Source of the DNA: Pseudomonadota bacterium
GTDB lineage: Bacteria; Pseudomonadota; Gammaproteobacteria; Burkholderiales; Casimicrobiaceae
Assembly (NCBI GenBank): GCA_018241765.1
Contig: JAFEDD010000002.1
Coordinates: forward strand, 260,876-324,875
DNA: 64,000 nt
Direction of reading: 5' to 3'
Positions within the stretch are counted from its first letter, which is position 1. Every line of letters begins with the position of its first letter. Of the stretch, positions 17,841 through 27,544 are shown piece by piece. The notes under the pieces are model-generated. The model ran no database searches and was not told where the DNA came from. It worked only from the letters and a program-made list of their open reading frames with translations. Position numbers and translations under genes: made by a program.

Positions 17841-19990
17841 GCACGACGATAGAACCCCTGCTGATCGAGCTATGCACCGAGGAGCTGCCGCCGAAGGCGC
17901 TCGCGCGTCTCGGTGAAGCCTTCGCCTCGGGCATCGCGGCGAGCCTGCGCGCCGATGGCATGGTGGCCGACGCCGCTGGTGCGGGCGGTGCCGTCGAGGC
18001 CATCGCCTTCGCCACGCCGCGACGCCTCGGCGTGCGCATCGAAGGCGTCCTTGCCCAGGGCGCCACGAAGGCCGTGCGCCACAAGCTGATGCCCTGCGCC
18101 ATCGCCCGCGACGCATCGGGCGGCGCCACCGTCGCGTTGCGCAAGAAGCTCGCCGCGCTCGGACGCGAAGCGCTCGCCGACGCGCCGATCGGCACGGTCC
18201 ACGATGGCGCGAGTCTCGTCATCGAGAGTGACGGCAAGGCCGACAGTCTCTTCCTGCTTGGCTCCGAGGCGGGGCTCGAGCTTGCGGTGGCGCTGCAACG
18301 CGCGCTCGACGCGACACTCGCCAAGCTGCCGATTCCGAAGGTCATGACCTACCAGCTCGCCGACGGCGAAACCGACGTCCACTTCGTGCGTCCGGCGCAT
18401 CGCCTCGTCGTGCTCCACGGCAGCGAGGTCGTTGCCGTGACCGCGCTCGGCCTTGCGGCAGGTCGCATCACGCTCGGCCACCGCGTTCAGGGCGCGAAAC
18501 ACATCGAACTCGACGCCGCCGCCCGCTACGAGGAGCTGCTGCGCCATTACGGCAAGGTCGAGCCGGTGTTCGCGCGCCGTCGCGATCAGGTCCGCACGCA
18601 GCTCGATGCGCAGGCGACGGCGCTTGGCGCTCAGCTCGGCGCACCCGAGAGTTACGCCGAACTGCTCGACGAAGTCACCGCGCTCGTCGAATGGCCCACG
18701 GTCTACGTCTGTCGCTTCGAGGCCGAATTCCTCGCCGTGCCGCAGGAATGCCTGATCCTGACGATGAAGACGAACCAGAAGTACTTTCCGCTGTTCGATG
18801 AAGGCGGCAAGCTGAAGCACCAGTTCCTCGTCGTGTCGAACATGGAACTGGCCGACCCGAAAAAAGTGATCGAGGGCAACGAGCGCGTGGTACGCCCGCG
18901 TTTGGCTGATGCGCGCTTTTTTTTCGATACCGACAAGAAGACCCGACTGGTCGACCGTGTGCCTGAACTCGCGAGCGTCGTCTATCACAACAAGCTCGGC
19001 AGTCAGGGCGAGCGCGTCGAGCGCGTGACGCAGCTCGCCGGCGAAGTGGCCACGCTGATCGGCGCCGACCGGGTCCGCGCCGAACGCGCCGCCACGCTCG
19101 CCAAGGCGGATCTGCCGACGCTGATGGTCGGTGAGTTCCCGGAGTTGCAGGGCACGATGGGTCGCTATTACGCGCAAAACGACGGCGAAGCGCCCGATGT
19201 CGCCGCCGCGTGCGCCGAGCACTACCGACCGCGCTTCGCCGGCGATGCCTTGCCCTCGGCCGGCGTGCCGACGGCGGTGGCGCTGGCCGACAAGCTGGAA
19301 ACGCTCGCCGGGCTGTTCGGCATCGGGCAGACCCCGACCGGCGACAAGGATCCGTTCGCGTTGCGGCGACATGCGCTTGGGGTCATCCGCATTCTCGTGG
19401 AAGGGCAGTTGTCGGCCCCGCTGCCGGCGCTGCTCGATGCGGCGTTCGAATGCTTCGGCGGCCGCGTCGCCGACGAGCGCGACGCGCTGGCCGCGTTCAT
19501 CTACGAGCGCCTGCGCGGGTTTTTGAAGGACACCGGCGCGAGCAGCCAGGAAATCGACGCGGTCGTCGCGCCACAGCCGACGCTTCTCGCGCAGGTGCCG
19601 GCGCAACTCGCGGCGATTCGCGCTTTCGCGGCGCTGCCCGAGGCGGCGAGCCTCAATGCCGCGAACAAGCGGGTGGCCAACATCCTGAAAAAAGCGGTCG
19701 ATGGTGGCGAGGCGATTGCCGCGAGCGACGCACCGACCGAAGCGGCGGAGCGGGCGCTGCGCGACGCGCTCGCCGCGATCCGCCCGGCGGCGGATGCCCA
19801 TTTCCGTCGCGGCGACTTCACGGCATACCTGAAGAGCTTCGCCGCGCTCAAGGCGCCGGTCGACGCCTTCTTCGAGCAGGTCATGGTGATGGCCGACGAC
19901 CCTGCCATTCGCGCCAACCGCCTCGCGCTCTTGCGCGACCTGCGCGACGCGATGAACAAGGTCGCCGACCTCTCGAAACTGGCGGCGTAG
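17837..19990 (+). CDS. glyS: Glycine--tRNA ligase beta subunit
   Basis: The 717-residue beta subunit, needed for tRNA recognition. Family signatures are the N-terminal [49 protein letters not shown] and [20 protein letters not shown], followed by a C-terminal DALR-like anticodon region with [16 protein letters not shown] and [11 protein letters not shown]. Length and order are normal. It is coupled to glyQ; gmhB follows after 79 bases. Confidence 0.98.
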   Translation: MSTTIEPLLIELCTEELPPKALARLGEAFASGIAASLRADGMVADAAGAGGAVEAIAFATPRRLGVRIEGVLAQGATKAVRHKLMPCAIARDASGGATVALRKKLAALGREALADAPIGTVHDGASLVIESDGKADSLFLLGSEAGLELAVALQRALDATLAKLPIPKVMTYQLADGETDVHFVRPAHRLVVLHGSEVVAVTALGLAAGRITLGHRVQGAKHIELDAAARYEELLRHYGKVEPVFARRRDQVRTQLDAQATALGAQLGAPESYAELLDEVTALVEWPTVYVCRFEAEFLAVPQECLILTMKTNQKYFPLFDEGGKLKHQFLVVSNMELADPKKVIEGNERVVRPRLADARFFFDTDKKTRLVDRVPELASVVYHNKLGSQGERVERVTQLAGEVATLIGADRVRAERAATLAKADLPTLMVGEFPELQGTMGRYYAQNDGEAPDVAAACAEHYRPRFAGDALPSAGVPTAVALADKLETLAGLFGIGQTPTGDKDPFALRRHALGVIRILVEGQLSAPLPALLDAAFECFGGRVADERDALAAFIYERLRGFLKDTGASSQEIDAVVAPQPTLLAQVPAQLAAIRAFAALPEAASLNAANKRVANILKKAVDGGEAIAASDAPTEAAERALRDALAAIRPAADAHFRRGDFTAYLKSFAALKAPVDAFFEQVMVMADDPAIRANRLALLRDLRDAMNKVADLSKLAA

Positions 19991-20069
19991 TGACCTCGCG
20001 CGCATCGCTTCACCCTGAGCGCCGCAGCGGCACAGCGGCGCAGCGCTCGCGCGCTGTGGAGGCGAGACG

Positions 20070-20627
20070 ATGAAACTCGTCATTCTCGATCGTGACGGCA
20101 CCATCAACTTCGACAGCGAGCGCTTCATCAAGACGCCGGAGGAATGGCGCCCGATTCCCGGCGCGCTCGATGCCATCGCGCGGCTCAACGCGGCGGGCTA
20201 TCACGTCGCCGTGGCCACCAACCAGTCCGGCATCGAACGCGGGCTGCTCGACATGAGCGCGCTGAACGCAATCCACGCGAAGATGCTGCAGGCGGTGCAG
20301 GATGCCGGTGGACGCATCGACGCCATCTATTACTGCCCGCACTCGGGCGACGCCGATTGCCGCTGCCGCAAGCCCGGCCCCGGCATGTTCATCGACATCG
20401 GGCAGCGGCTGGGCGTGGCCCTCGACGCCGTGCCGTGCATCGGCGATGGCCTGCGCGATCTGCAGGCGGCCGCGGCGGCCGGTGCGCGGCCGATGCTGGT
20501 GTTGACCGGCAAAGGCGCCAGCACGCTCGCCGCCGGCGGCCTGCCGCCTGGCACCGAAGTGTTTGCCAATCTCGCCGTCGCGGTGGAAGCGATCTTGACG
20601 CGCGAGCCCACCACCGCCACGCGTTGA
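20070..20627 (+). CDS. gmhB: D-glycero-beta-D-manno-heptose-1,7-bisphosphate 7-phosphatase
   Basis: A 185-residue HAD phosphatase for ADP-heptose synthesis (LPS inner core). HAD motif I is LVILDRDGTIN, motif II VATNQSGIERG, and the GmhB zinc loop is present as CPHSGDADCRCRKPGPGM (Cys and His ligands). Motif IV is CIGDGLRDLQAA. It lies between glyS and plsC, the usual betaproteobacterial order. Confidence 0.94.
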   Translation: MKLVILDRDGTINFDSERFIKTPEEWRPIPGALDAIARLNAAGYHVAVATNQSGIERGLLDMSALNAIHAKMLQAVQDAGGRIDAIYYCPHSGDADCRCRKPGPGMFIDIGQRLGVALDAVPCIGDGLRDLQAAAAAGARPMLVLTGKGASTLAAGGLPPGTEVFANLAVAVEAILTREPTTATR

Positions 20628-20650
20628 CGCAGGTCAGAAGGAGCACAGCC

Positions 20651-21388
20651 ATGCAGGCACTTCGCAACACGCTGTTCGTGCTGCTGCAACTGCTGTTGAC
20701 TCCGCTTTATGCGATCGCGATCTGCGCCACCTTCTGGCTGCCGCCTCGCGCGCGCAACCGGATGTGCGCCTCCTACACCGGGTTGTTCGTGCATCTCGCC
20801 AAGCATTTGTGTCGCATCGACTACGAAGTGCTTGGCCGCGAGCACATCCCCGAGGGGCCGTTCATCGTGCTCGCCAAGCATTCCTCGACGTGGGAGACGT
20901 TGATGCTCGAGACGATGTTCGCGCCGGGCAGTTTCGTTGCCAAGAAGGAACTGCTCTGGGTGCCGTTCTTCGGCTGGGGGTTTGCCTTGTCCTCACCGAT
21001 CACGATCGACCGCAAGGCCGGCGCGCAGGCGATGGATCGCATGATTGCGCAGGGCCGCGAGCGGCTTGAGCGGCGAGGGTTCACCATCGTCGTGTTTCCC
21101 GAGGGCACGCGCATCGCGCCGGGCCGCAAGGGGAAATACAAGACGGGGGGTGTTCGCCTGGCGATCGGTTGCGGCGTGCCCGTGCTGCCGGTGGCGCACA
21201 ACGCGGGCTACTGCTGGCCGCGGCATCCATGGCGCAAGCATCCGGGCAAGATCACGCTGTCGATTCTGCCGCCGCTGGCCACCGACGGTCGTGCGGCCTC
21301 TGAACTCAATGACGAATTGGAGCGCGTGATCGAGGATGAGGTGGCGCGGCTTGGTGACTCTCGTCGTGCTTCCCCGCGGGGCGGTTGA
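20651..21388 (+). CDS. plsC: 1-acyl-sn-glycerol-3-phosphate acyltransferase
   Basis: A 245-residue membrane-anchored enzyme that converts lysophosphatidate to phosphatidate. One N-terminal membrane helix (residues about 8-32) precedes the acyltransferase domain. Motif I reads KHSSTWETLM, so the usual HX4D is HX4E; motif III is VVFPEGTR and motif IV is GVPVLPVAHNAG. The ribosome site AAGGAG lies 7 bases upstream, and GTG of the next gene begins 3 bases after the stop. Confidence 0.93.
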   Translation: MQALRNTLFVLLQLLLTPLYAIAICATFWLPPRARNRMCASYTGLFVHLAKHLCRIDYEVLGREHIPEGPFIVLAKHSSTWETLMLETMFAPGSFVAKKELLWVPFFGWGFALSSPITIDRKAGAQAMDRMIAQGRERLERRGFTIVVFPEGTRIAPGRKGKYKTGGVRLAIGCGVPVLPVAHNAGYCWPRHPWRKHPGKITLSILPPLATDGRAASELNDELERVIEDEVARLGDSRRASPRGG

Positions 21389-21391
21389 ACG

Positions 21392-22171
21392 GTGGCCTTC
21401 TGGCGCTCCTTGCTCGGCGGCACGCTTGCGCCGCCCGACGCTGCTGCGTTGCCGCGCCCGCTGCCGGCGCCTGCGGCGGACGAGGGTCATCGCGAACGCC
21501 AAAGCGTGTGCGGCATCGCCTACCGTCTCGAGCGCGGCCGCCGCAAGTCGATCGGGCTCATCGTCACCGTCGAGGGGTTGCTGATCCGGGCGCCGCACTG
21601 GACACCGCTGTACGAGATCGACGCCGCGATCGCCGAGCGCAGGGGCTGGATCGTGGAGGCGATGGCGAGGCAGGCGCGACGTCGCGCCGAGCTCGCCGAG
21701 CACCGCGATGGGGGTCATGTGCTCTATCGGGGTGAGCGGCTGCCGGTCGAATTGCGCGCCGGCCCCATCGATCGCATCGAACTGTCGGATGCGCACTGCG
21801 TGCTGACCACGGCGGCGGGGCGCTTCGACGGCGACGCCTTTGCCGCCGAACTGAAACGACAGGCCGCACGCGAACTGCCGCCGCTCGCGCGCGAGATGGC
21901 CGCACAGGCCGCCTTGCCACTTGCGACCGTCAGCATCAGCAGCGCGCGCACGATGTGGGGCAGTTGTACGGCGCAGGGCCGCGTTCGCCTCAACTATCGT
22001 CTGCTGCAACTTCCGCCCGAGCTCATGCGGCATGTCGTGGCACATGAACTGGCCCATCTGGTGGAGTTCAACCACTCGCGCCGCTTCTGGGCCATCGTCG
22101 AGCGCCTCGACCCGGCCAGCAGGCTGCATCGTCGCGCCATCCAGGCGTATTCCGTGCTGCTCGAACTCTGA
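21392..22171 (+). CDS. YgjP-like M48-family metallopeptidase (DUF45)
   Basis: A 259-residue SprT/YgjP-type protein. The C-terminal zinc site is RHVVAHELAHLVEFNHSRRFW (HELAH plus a downstream His), preceded by the family signature TMWGSCTAQGRVRLNYRL. The N-terminal half has RRKSIGLIVTVEGLLIRAP. Starts with GTG 3 bases after plsC, hence probably co-translated. Substrate and physiological role of this family are not established. Confidence 0.9.
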   Translation: MAFWRSLLGGTLAPPDAAALPRPLPAPAADEGHRERQSVCGIAYRLERGRRKSIGLIVTVEGLLIRAPHWTPLYEIDAAIAERRGWIVEAMARQARRRAELAEHRDGGHVLYRGERLPVELRAGPIDRIELSDAHCVLTTAAGRFDGDAFAAELKRQAARELPPLAREMAAQAALPLATVSISSARTMWGSCTAQGRVRLNYRLLQLPPELMRHVVAHELAHLVEFNHSRRFWAIVERLDPASRLHRRAIQAYSVLLEL

Positions 22172-22232
22172 AGCGGGTTTCCGATGCCTTGCTTTGTTAG
22201 CATCGACCGCACGTTGTCTCACGCCAAATATC

Positions 22233-22370
22233 ATGCCTTCTCCTGACTGTCGCCGTGCCCTGTTGCTGGCAGCTGCGCTGACCCTGGGCCTTTCGGGTTG
22301 CGGGCAAAAAGGGCCGCTCACGCCGCCCAAGGCGGCGCAGCCGGTCGGCGTTCACGCCGCGTTGCGCTGA
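22233..22370 (+). CDS. lptM: LptM (YifL) small outer-membrane lipoprotein
   Basis: A 45-residue lipoprotein immediately upstream of lysA, the classical lptM-lysA order. A basic start (MPSPDCRRA) and a hydrophobic core are followed by the lipobox LSGCGQKGPL; Cys23 would be lipidated. The GQKGPL after the cysteine is the hallmark of the family. LptM assists maturation of the LptD/LptE LPS translocon in enterobacteria. It is easily missed because of its size. Confidence 0.88.
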   Translation: MPSPDCRRALLLAAALTLGLSGCGQKGPLTPPKAAQPVGVHAALR

Positions 22371-22447
22371 AAGGCTGAGCGCCACGACGCCGCTTCTCGC
22401 GCCCTCGGCCGGGCGGCGGCGATCTTCACGTCAAGCGATACCCCCCC

Positions 22448-23701
22448 ATGCTCACTCCCCATCTCCAGCGCGACGCCGACGGTTCGCTGCGCTATGAACG
22501 ACTGCCGCTCGCCACGATCGCCGAGCGCTTCGGCACGCCGAGCTACGTCTATTCGCGCGCCGCGATTTCCGAGAACTACCGCGCCTATCGCGATGCGTTC
22601 GCGCGCGCCGCACCGCTCATCTGTTATGCCGTCAAGGCCAACTCGACGCTCGGTGTGCTCGCGCTGCTGGCCGCCGAGGGGGCGGGTTTCGACATCGTCT
22701 CGGGTGGTGAATTGCAGCGGGTCATCGCGGCGGGGGGCGACCCCGCACGCACCATCTTCTCCGGCGTCGGCAAACGCCGTGACGAGATCGAGCTCGCGCT
22801 CGCGCACGGCATTCGCTGCTTCAACGTCGAGTCGGAGGCCGAACTGCATCGCATCAACGAGGTCGCGCTCGCCCACGCGATCCGCGCACGGATCAGCTTT
22901 CGCATCAATCCCGACGTCGATGCGAAAACGCACCCCTACATCTCGACGGGGCTCAAGTCGAACAAGTTCGGCGTCGCCCACGCCGATGCGGTTCGCCTCT
23001 ACACCGTGGCCGCCGCGATGCGCGGCATCGAGGTGCATGGCATCGAGTGCCACATCGGCTCGCAGATCACGGAACTCTCGCCCTACGTCGATGCCTTGCG
23101 ACGGCTGCTCGCGCTGGTCGATCAGTTGAGCGCGCGTGGCATTGCCGTGAAGCATCTCGATCTCGGTGGCGGCCGCGGCATCCGCTATCAGGACGAAACC
23201 CTGGTGCCGATGCATCAATTTGCGCAGGCCGTCGAGCGCGAAATGGCGGGGCGCGCGCTCGAACTCGTGCTGGAGCCTGGCCGATCGATCGTCGGTGACG
23301 CCGGCTTGCTCTTGACGCGCGTGGAGTACCTGAAGCCGGGCGAGACGAAGAACTTCGCGATCGTCGATGCGGCGATGAATGATCTGATCCGACCGACGCT
23401 CTACGATGCCTTTCACGCCGTCGTTCCTGTCGTCCAGCGCGCCGAGCAGGCTGTCTGCTACGACGTCGTCGGCCCCGTGTGCGAGAGCGGCGATTGGCTC
23501 GCGAAGGCGCGTCCGCTTGCGATCGCTCAGGGCGATCTGCTCGCCGTGTTGTGCGCTGGCGCGTACGGCATGACCATGGCGTCGAACTACAACACGCGCG
23601 TTCGTCCGTGCGAAGTGTTGATCGACGGCGAGCACGCACACGTCATTCGAGAGCGTGAGCGATTCGCCGATCTCATCGCGCACGAACGCATCGTGCGTTG
23701 A
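22448..23701 (+). CDS. lysA: Diaminopimelate decarboxylase
   Basis: A 417-residue PLP enzyme for the last step of lysine synthesis. The PLP lysine lies in ICYAVKANSTLGVL, and ALR-type fold markers follow: GFDIVSGGEL, FNVESEAEL, KTHPYISTGLKSNKFGV, the glycine-rich LDLGGGRGIRY, LEPGRSIVGDAG and the C-terminal GPVCESGDWLA. Length is normal. The start codon follows a run of seven C with no clear Shine-Dalgarno sequence. Confidence 0.97.
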   Translation: MLTPHLQRDADGSLRYERLPLATIAERFGTPSYVYSRAAISENYRAYRDAFARAAPLICYAVKANSTLGVLALLAAEGAGFDIVSGGELQRVIAAGGDPARTIFSGVGKRRDEIELALAHGIRCFNVESEAELHRINEVALAHAIRARISFRINPDVDAKTHPYISTGLKSNKFGVAHADAVRLYTVAAAMRGIEVHGIECHIGSQITELSPYVDALRRLLALVDQLSARGIAVKHLDLGGGRGIRYQDETLVPMHQFAQAVEREMAGRALELVLEPGRSIVGDAGLLLTRVEYLKPGETKNFAIVDAAMNDLIRPTLYDAFHAVVPVVQRAEQAVCYDVVGPVCESGDWLAKARPLAIAQGDLLAVLCAGAYGMTMASNYNTRVRPCEVLIDGEHAHVIRERERFADLIAHERIVR

Positions 23702-23782
23702 TGTCGTGATGGTGATGAGTGCGAGCATCGTGTGCAACAAAACAACACGATGCAATGACGCGCGGAACGCGCGCGCGATTAG

Positions 23783-23812
23783 TCGCAATCGCAAAAAAAA
23801 TCAAGCTAGAAT
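23783..23812 (+). promoter_or_regulatory. Candidate promoter for the histone H1-like gene
   Basis: TAGAAT at 23807-23812, with TCGCAA at 23783-23788 (18-base spacer), sits in an AT-richer part of the 310-base gap between lysA and the H1-like gene. That would leave a leader of about 190 bases. Nothing else recognisable was seen in the gap apart from an AGGAG-type ribosome site before the H1 start. Confidence 0.4.
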
Positions 23813-24011
23813 TCGCCACATCAGGAGTGCGTGTTGTAAACAAGTTCGTGTGCCTTGAACAGTTTGCAGCGGCGCCTGACACTGAGGTGGGTTGTGTTGT
23901 GACTACGGCGGCCCGTTGCGCAATTGCGCGATGAACTCCGCGTGTGATGGCTCAAAGGATCACCTCCAGTGATGTTCGAAACCGTGAGAGTCAACCTTAG
24001 GAGACCACACC

Positions 24012-24398
24012 ATGAGCGACATGATGACGATGGCGGCCCCGGCCGCTGCTGCTCCGGCCCCGGCGAAGAAAAAGCCGGCCGCCAAGAAGCCCGCAGCGAA
24101 GAAGCCGGCCGCGAAAAAACCCGCAGCCAAGAAGGCCGCCACCAAGAAGCCCGCGAAAAAGGCAGCCGCTAAAAAGCCGGCCAAGAAAGTAGCGGCGAAG
24201 AAGCCCGCGAAGAAAGCGGCAGCCAAGAAGCCCGCCAAGAAAGCGGCAACCAAGAAGCCCGCGAAGAAAGCGGCAACCAAGAAGCCTGCGAAGAAGGCAG
24301 CGGCCAAGAAGCCCGCCAAGAAAGCGGCAACCAAGAAGCCTGCGAAGAAGGCCGCAACCAAGAAGCCCGCGAAAAAAGCTGCTACCAAGAAAAAGTAA
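24012..24398 (+). CDS. Histone H1-like DNA-binding protein (KPAKKA repeats)
   Basis: A 128-residue, extremely basic low-complexity protein. After a short alanine/proline leader (about 20 residues), nearly the whole chain is built from KKPAAKK and KKPAKKA steps. Such proteins resemble the C-terminal tail of eukaryotic H1 and the Bordetella/Burkholderia H1-like and AlgP/PhaF-type proteins; they bind DNA without a folded domain. The repeat number is likely to vary between strains because the DNA is a near-tandem repeat. A strong terminator follows 22 bases after the stop. Confidence 0.88.
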   Translation: MSDMMTMAAPAAAAPAPAKKKPAAKKPAAKKPAAKKPAAKKAATKKPAKKAAAKKPAKKVAAKKPAKKAAAKKPAKKAATKKPAKKAATKKPAKKAAAKKPAKKAATKKPAKKAATKKPAKKAATKKK

Positions 24399-24420
24399 CA
24401 ACTTCCCGGAAGGGGCAGAA

Positions 24421-24447
24421 ACGGCGCGGCAACGCGCCGTTTTTTTT
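24421..24447 (+). terminator. Rho-independent terminator of the H1-like gene
   Basis: A perfect 8-bp stem ACGGCGCG/CGCGCCGT around GCAA is followed by T7-8. It is very strong and clearly oriented on the plus strand. Confidence 0.92.
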
Positions 24448-24473
24448 GGTGCGCAATCCCGAGGAGATCGACG

Positions 24474-24707
24474 ATGAAACGCACCGCTGCAACGAAGTCA
24501 CGCACGAACCCTGTGCCGACGACGGTGCACGTCACCTCGCCCAAGCCGCGCAACCGTTTGGCGATCGATCCGTTGCTGCGCAAATCGGGCGCGCATCAGG
24601 GCGACGCCGTCTCGGCGCGCACGCGACGTCAAACGTTGCGCGTGCGTGAAGCGCTCATGTCGCCGTTGACTTCGAAAAGAGGCGCGGAGGATGACGCGAC
24701 CGACTGA
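24474..24707 (+). CDS. Small basic hypothetical protein
   Basis: A 77-residue open frame with a good ribosome site (GAGGAG, 6 bases before ATG). It is rich in Arg, Lys, Thr and Ser, opening [17 protein letters not shown]. It begins 27 bases after the H1-like terminator and ends 25 bases before the convergent transglycosylase gene. No family is recognised. It may be another small nucleic-acid-binding protein, but only charge and location suggest this. Confidence 0.5.
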   Translation: MKRTAATKSRTNPVPTTVHVTSPKPRNRLAIDPLLRKSGAHQGDAVSARTRRQTLRVREALMSPLTSKRGAEDDATD

Positions 24708-24731
24708 GGTTCGCGTCGCGGACTCGGCGCT

Positions 24732-26564
24732 TCAGCGGCGGCGCTTGTTGACGCGCTTGCCGCTCGTCGCGGCGACGCGCTTGCCCTTGACGGGGGTCGC
24801 GCGCACGCCGGCCCTGCCGCCTTGCTTCACCTGCACCACGCGGCCGCCCTTGCGCACGCTCTGTCGCGTCGGTGCCGGGCCGCTCACGTAGAGCACCTGC
24901 CCGGCGCGCACGGTGTGCTTGCTCATGCGGTTCCAGGAAGCGAGCGTTGCCGGCGCGACGCCGTAGCGCTTGGCGATTCCGGCGAAGGTGTCGCCACGGC
25001 GCACCTTGTGACTGCGCGGCGCCACGTACTCGGGAAACTTGGTGAACACGGCGTTCTGGATGCTGCCGAGCGCCTCGTCGGACGGCCCGTCGGAGGGCAC
25101 CAGCAGGTTGTAGCCCGCGGGCAGCGTCGGGGCGACGGCACGAATGCCGTTCACCGATTTCAATGCTCCTGCGGTGGTGCCGAAGCGCTGCGCCAGCGTT
25201 TCGATGCGGTCGCCCACGCGCGTGCGATAGGCCATCCATGACACGCGCGGCGTGTCGTTCACTTCGAGCCGCGCGAGGAAGGTGTCGGCGCGGTCGGCCG
25301 GCAGCAGCACCTGATACTCGTTGCGGCCACCGATGACCGGCCGGTTGTGCGCGGGATTGAGCGCGACGAATTCGCTCTCGTTCATGTCGGCCAACTGTGC
25401 GGCGCGCTTGAGATCGATCGGGTGCGCGAGCGTGATCGTCTTGAAGTACGGTTCGTTCGGAACGCCCGCGATGGTCAGCCCATAGGCGGCGGGGTTGCGG
25501 ATGATGTTCTTGACCGCCTGGAGCTTGGGCAGGTAGTTGCGGGTTTCGGCCGGCATGTCGAGCGCGAGGTAGCTGCCGTCCTTGCCGCGCGTCTTCGATT
25601 TCGTCACGGCGCGCGCCACCGAACCTTCGCCCCAGTTGTAGGAGGCGAGCGCGAGCTGCCAGTCGCCGAACATGCCGTGGAGCTTGCCGAGGTAATCGAG
25701 CGCGCCGTTGGTCGCGGTGACGATGTCGCGGCGCGAGTCGGCCCACCAGTCCTGCTTCATGCCGTAGTTGACGCCGGTCGACGGGATGAATTGCCAGATG
25801 CCGGCCGCCTTGGCCGAGGAGTAGGCAACGGGGTTGAATGCGCTCTCGATCATCGGCAGCAGTGCGATCTCGAGCGGCATGCCGCGACGTTCGAGTTCGG
25901 TGACGATGTAGAAGAGGTACTTGCTCGATCGGTCGACGATGCGCGCCATGTACTCGGGGCGCTCGCTGTAGAACTTCTCCCACTTGGCAACGAGCGGGTC
26001 GTCGAGCTCCGGCATGCCGTAGCCGGCGCGGATGCGATCCCAAAGGTCGGTCGGTGGCAGCTCTTGCGGGATTTCAGCGACGACGCCCAGCAACGGCGAA
26101 TCCTTGCGCGCGGCACCGGCACTCGCCAGCGCTTCGGTCGGCGGGCTCGCTGTCGTTGTGGTGCCGGCGCTGGTGACGGCCGCCTTGTTCGCGGAGGCGG
26201 CGATGGCGGGCGTTGTGGTGGGCGCGCTGACCGATGCAGGTGCCGTGGCGGTTTTCGGTGCTGCGCCGTCGGTGGCCGCGGGAAGGCCCGTGGCGTAGGC
26301 GCTGAACGCGGGCACCGGGGTGGCCGTTGCGCCGGTGACGCTGGCCAGTTGCGTTTCGCTGGCGATGCTGGCTGCGGTGATCGTTGCCGTGCCGAGGTCG
26401 AGCGTCTGCGCGCTGCAAACGGTTGCGCCAAGGAGTAGTGCCGAGGCGGAAAGCGGGAGGATTGCGGATCGCTGGCTACGCGCTGCGCTGCTGCGCGTGC
26501 CCGCGCTGCTGATGAGCGCCGCGCGGAGGAATCGGATGAGGGGTCGGGTCTTGAAGCGCTGCAC
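24732..26564 (-). CDS. mltD: Membrane-bound lytic murein transglycosylase D-like protein with LysM domains
   Basis: About 610 residues. A signal peptide (hydrophobic SAILPLSASALLLGATVCSA) is followed by an alanine/threonine/proline-rich linker, then an SLT (family 1D) domain: LPMIESAFNPVAYSSAKAAG with the catalytic Glu in IESAFNP, and GIWQFIPSTGVNYGMK. The C-terminal half has a LysM-like region and a clear LysM (KVRRGDTFAGIAKRYGVAPA), then a basic tail ending GKRVNKRRR. It cleaves peptidoglycan in the periplasm. The GTG at 26564 has an AGGAGAAGG site directly upstream and supersedes a longer frame reaching 26726. Confidence 0.9.
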   Translation of the reverse strand: MQRFKTRPLIRFLRAALISSAGTRSSAARSQRSAILPLSASALLLGATVCSAQTLDLGTATITAASIASETQLASVTGATATPVPAFSAYATGLPAATDGAAPKTATAPASVSAPTTTPAIAASANKAAVTSAGTTTTASPPTEALASAGAARKDSPLLGVVAEIPQELPPTDLWDRIRAGYGMPELDDPLVAKWEKFYSERPEYMARIVDRSSKYLFYIVTELERRGMPLEIALLPMIESAFNPVAYSSAKAAGIWQFIPSTGVNYGMKQDWWADSRRDIVTATNGALDYLGKLHGMFGDWQLALASYNWGEGSVARAVTKSKTRGKDGSYLALDMPAETRNYLPKLQAVKNIIRNPAAYGLTIAGVPNEPYFKTITLAHPIDLKRAAQLADMNESEFVALNPAHNRPVIGGRNEYQVLLPADRADTFLARLEVNDTPRVSWMAYRTRVGDRIETLAQRFGTTAGALKSVNGIRAVAPTLPAGYNLLVPSDGPSDEALGSIQNAVFTKFPEYVAPRSHKVRRGDTFAGIAKRYGVAPATLASWNRMSKHTVRAGQVLYVSGPAPTRQSVRKGGRVVQVKQGGRAGVRATPVKGKRVAATSGKRVNKRRR

Positions 26565-26704
26565 GCCTTCTCCTGAAATGGGGCACGGGTCGGGCGCGCA
26601 ATGAGATGACTGTGCTGTGTGTGGCCCGACGAAATCTCGCGCGATGCTACGCAGTCGAAGCGCTGCGGTCAACCCATTCGCGCAAATGCGGTGCCGAAAA
26701 TCGC

Positions 26705-27544
26705 TCAGCGGAAACGGTTTTTCCATTCACGCAACAGCGCAAAGACGGCTTCGTCGTTTGACGGCGCCGAGGGCGCGAAGTTCTCGCCGCGCTGCGTTTC
26801 GCGTGCGTGCTCGACGGCGCTGGCGATGACGGCGCCTTCGCGAACACGCAGAAACGGGTTGCTTGCTCGTTCGAGGCCGATCGTCGAGGGCAATGTCGGC
26901 TGACCTCGTGCGCGTCGTGCTTCGGCGTCGGCGATGCGCTCGCGGATGACGGCGTTGCCGGGCTCGACGGCGAGCGCGAAGCGCAGGTTCGCCAGCGTGT
27001 ATTCGTGCGCGCAGAACACGCGGGTGGCGGCCGGCAGCGCGGAGAGTCGTTGCAACGACGCATGCATCTGTGCTGCGGTGCCTTCGAAGAGCCGTCCGCA
27101 GCCGGCCGCAAACAGCGTGTCGCCGCAAAAGATCGCGTCCTCGATCCGATAGGCCAGATGGCCGCGCGTGTGGCCGGGCACCGCGAGCACCCGCACCGGC
27201 GTGTCGGGTGCGACCGAGAGCGTGAAGCGCTCGCCGTCGTGCAGCGCGTGGTTGACGCCGGGGATCGCCTCGATGCCCGGCCCGTACACCGGCAGGCCCG
27301 GCCGTGTCGCGGCGAGGGCAGCGACGCCGCCGACGTGATCGCCGTGGTGATGGGTGAGCACGATCGCGTCGAGCACCAGGTCACGGGCCGCGAGAAAGGC
27401 TTCGACCGGGGCGGCGTCACCGGGGTCGACGACCACGGCGTGTCCGCCGCGATGGAGTGCCCAGATATAGTTGTCGGTGAACGCCGGGATCGGGTCGATC
27501 GCGAGATCGGCCGTGTCCCGATTCCCTGTGATGGTGTCAGCCAT
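26705..27544 (-). CDS. gloB: Hydroxyacylglutathione hydrolase (glyoxalase II)
   Basis: A 279-residue metallo-beta-lactamase-fold enzyme that hydrolyses S-lactoylglutathione. The zinc motif THHHGDHVGG follows VLDAIVL, and further ligands lie in VPGHTRGHLAYRI and FCGDTLFAAGCGRLFEG. The HAGH C-terminal region has FCAHEYTLANLRFAL and REWKNRF. It starts back to back with the methyltransferase gene on the other strand. Confidence 0.95.
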   Translation of the reverse strand: MADTITGNRDTADLAIDPIPAFTDNYIWALHRGGHAVVVDPGDAAPVEAFLAARDLVLDAIVLTHHHGDHVGGVAALAATRPGLPVYGPGIEAIPGVNHALHDGERFTLSVAPDTPVRVLAVPGHTRGHLAYRIEDAIFCGDTLFAAGCGRLFEGTAAQMHASLQRLSALPAATRVFCAHEYTLANLRFALAVEPGNAVIRERIADAEARRARGQPTLPSTIGLERASNPFLRVREGAVIASAVEHARETQRGENFAPSAPSNDEAVFALLREWKNRFR

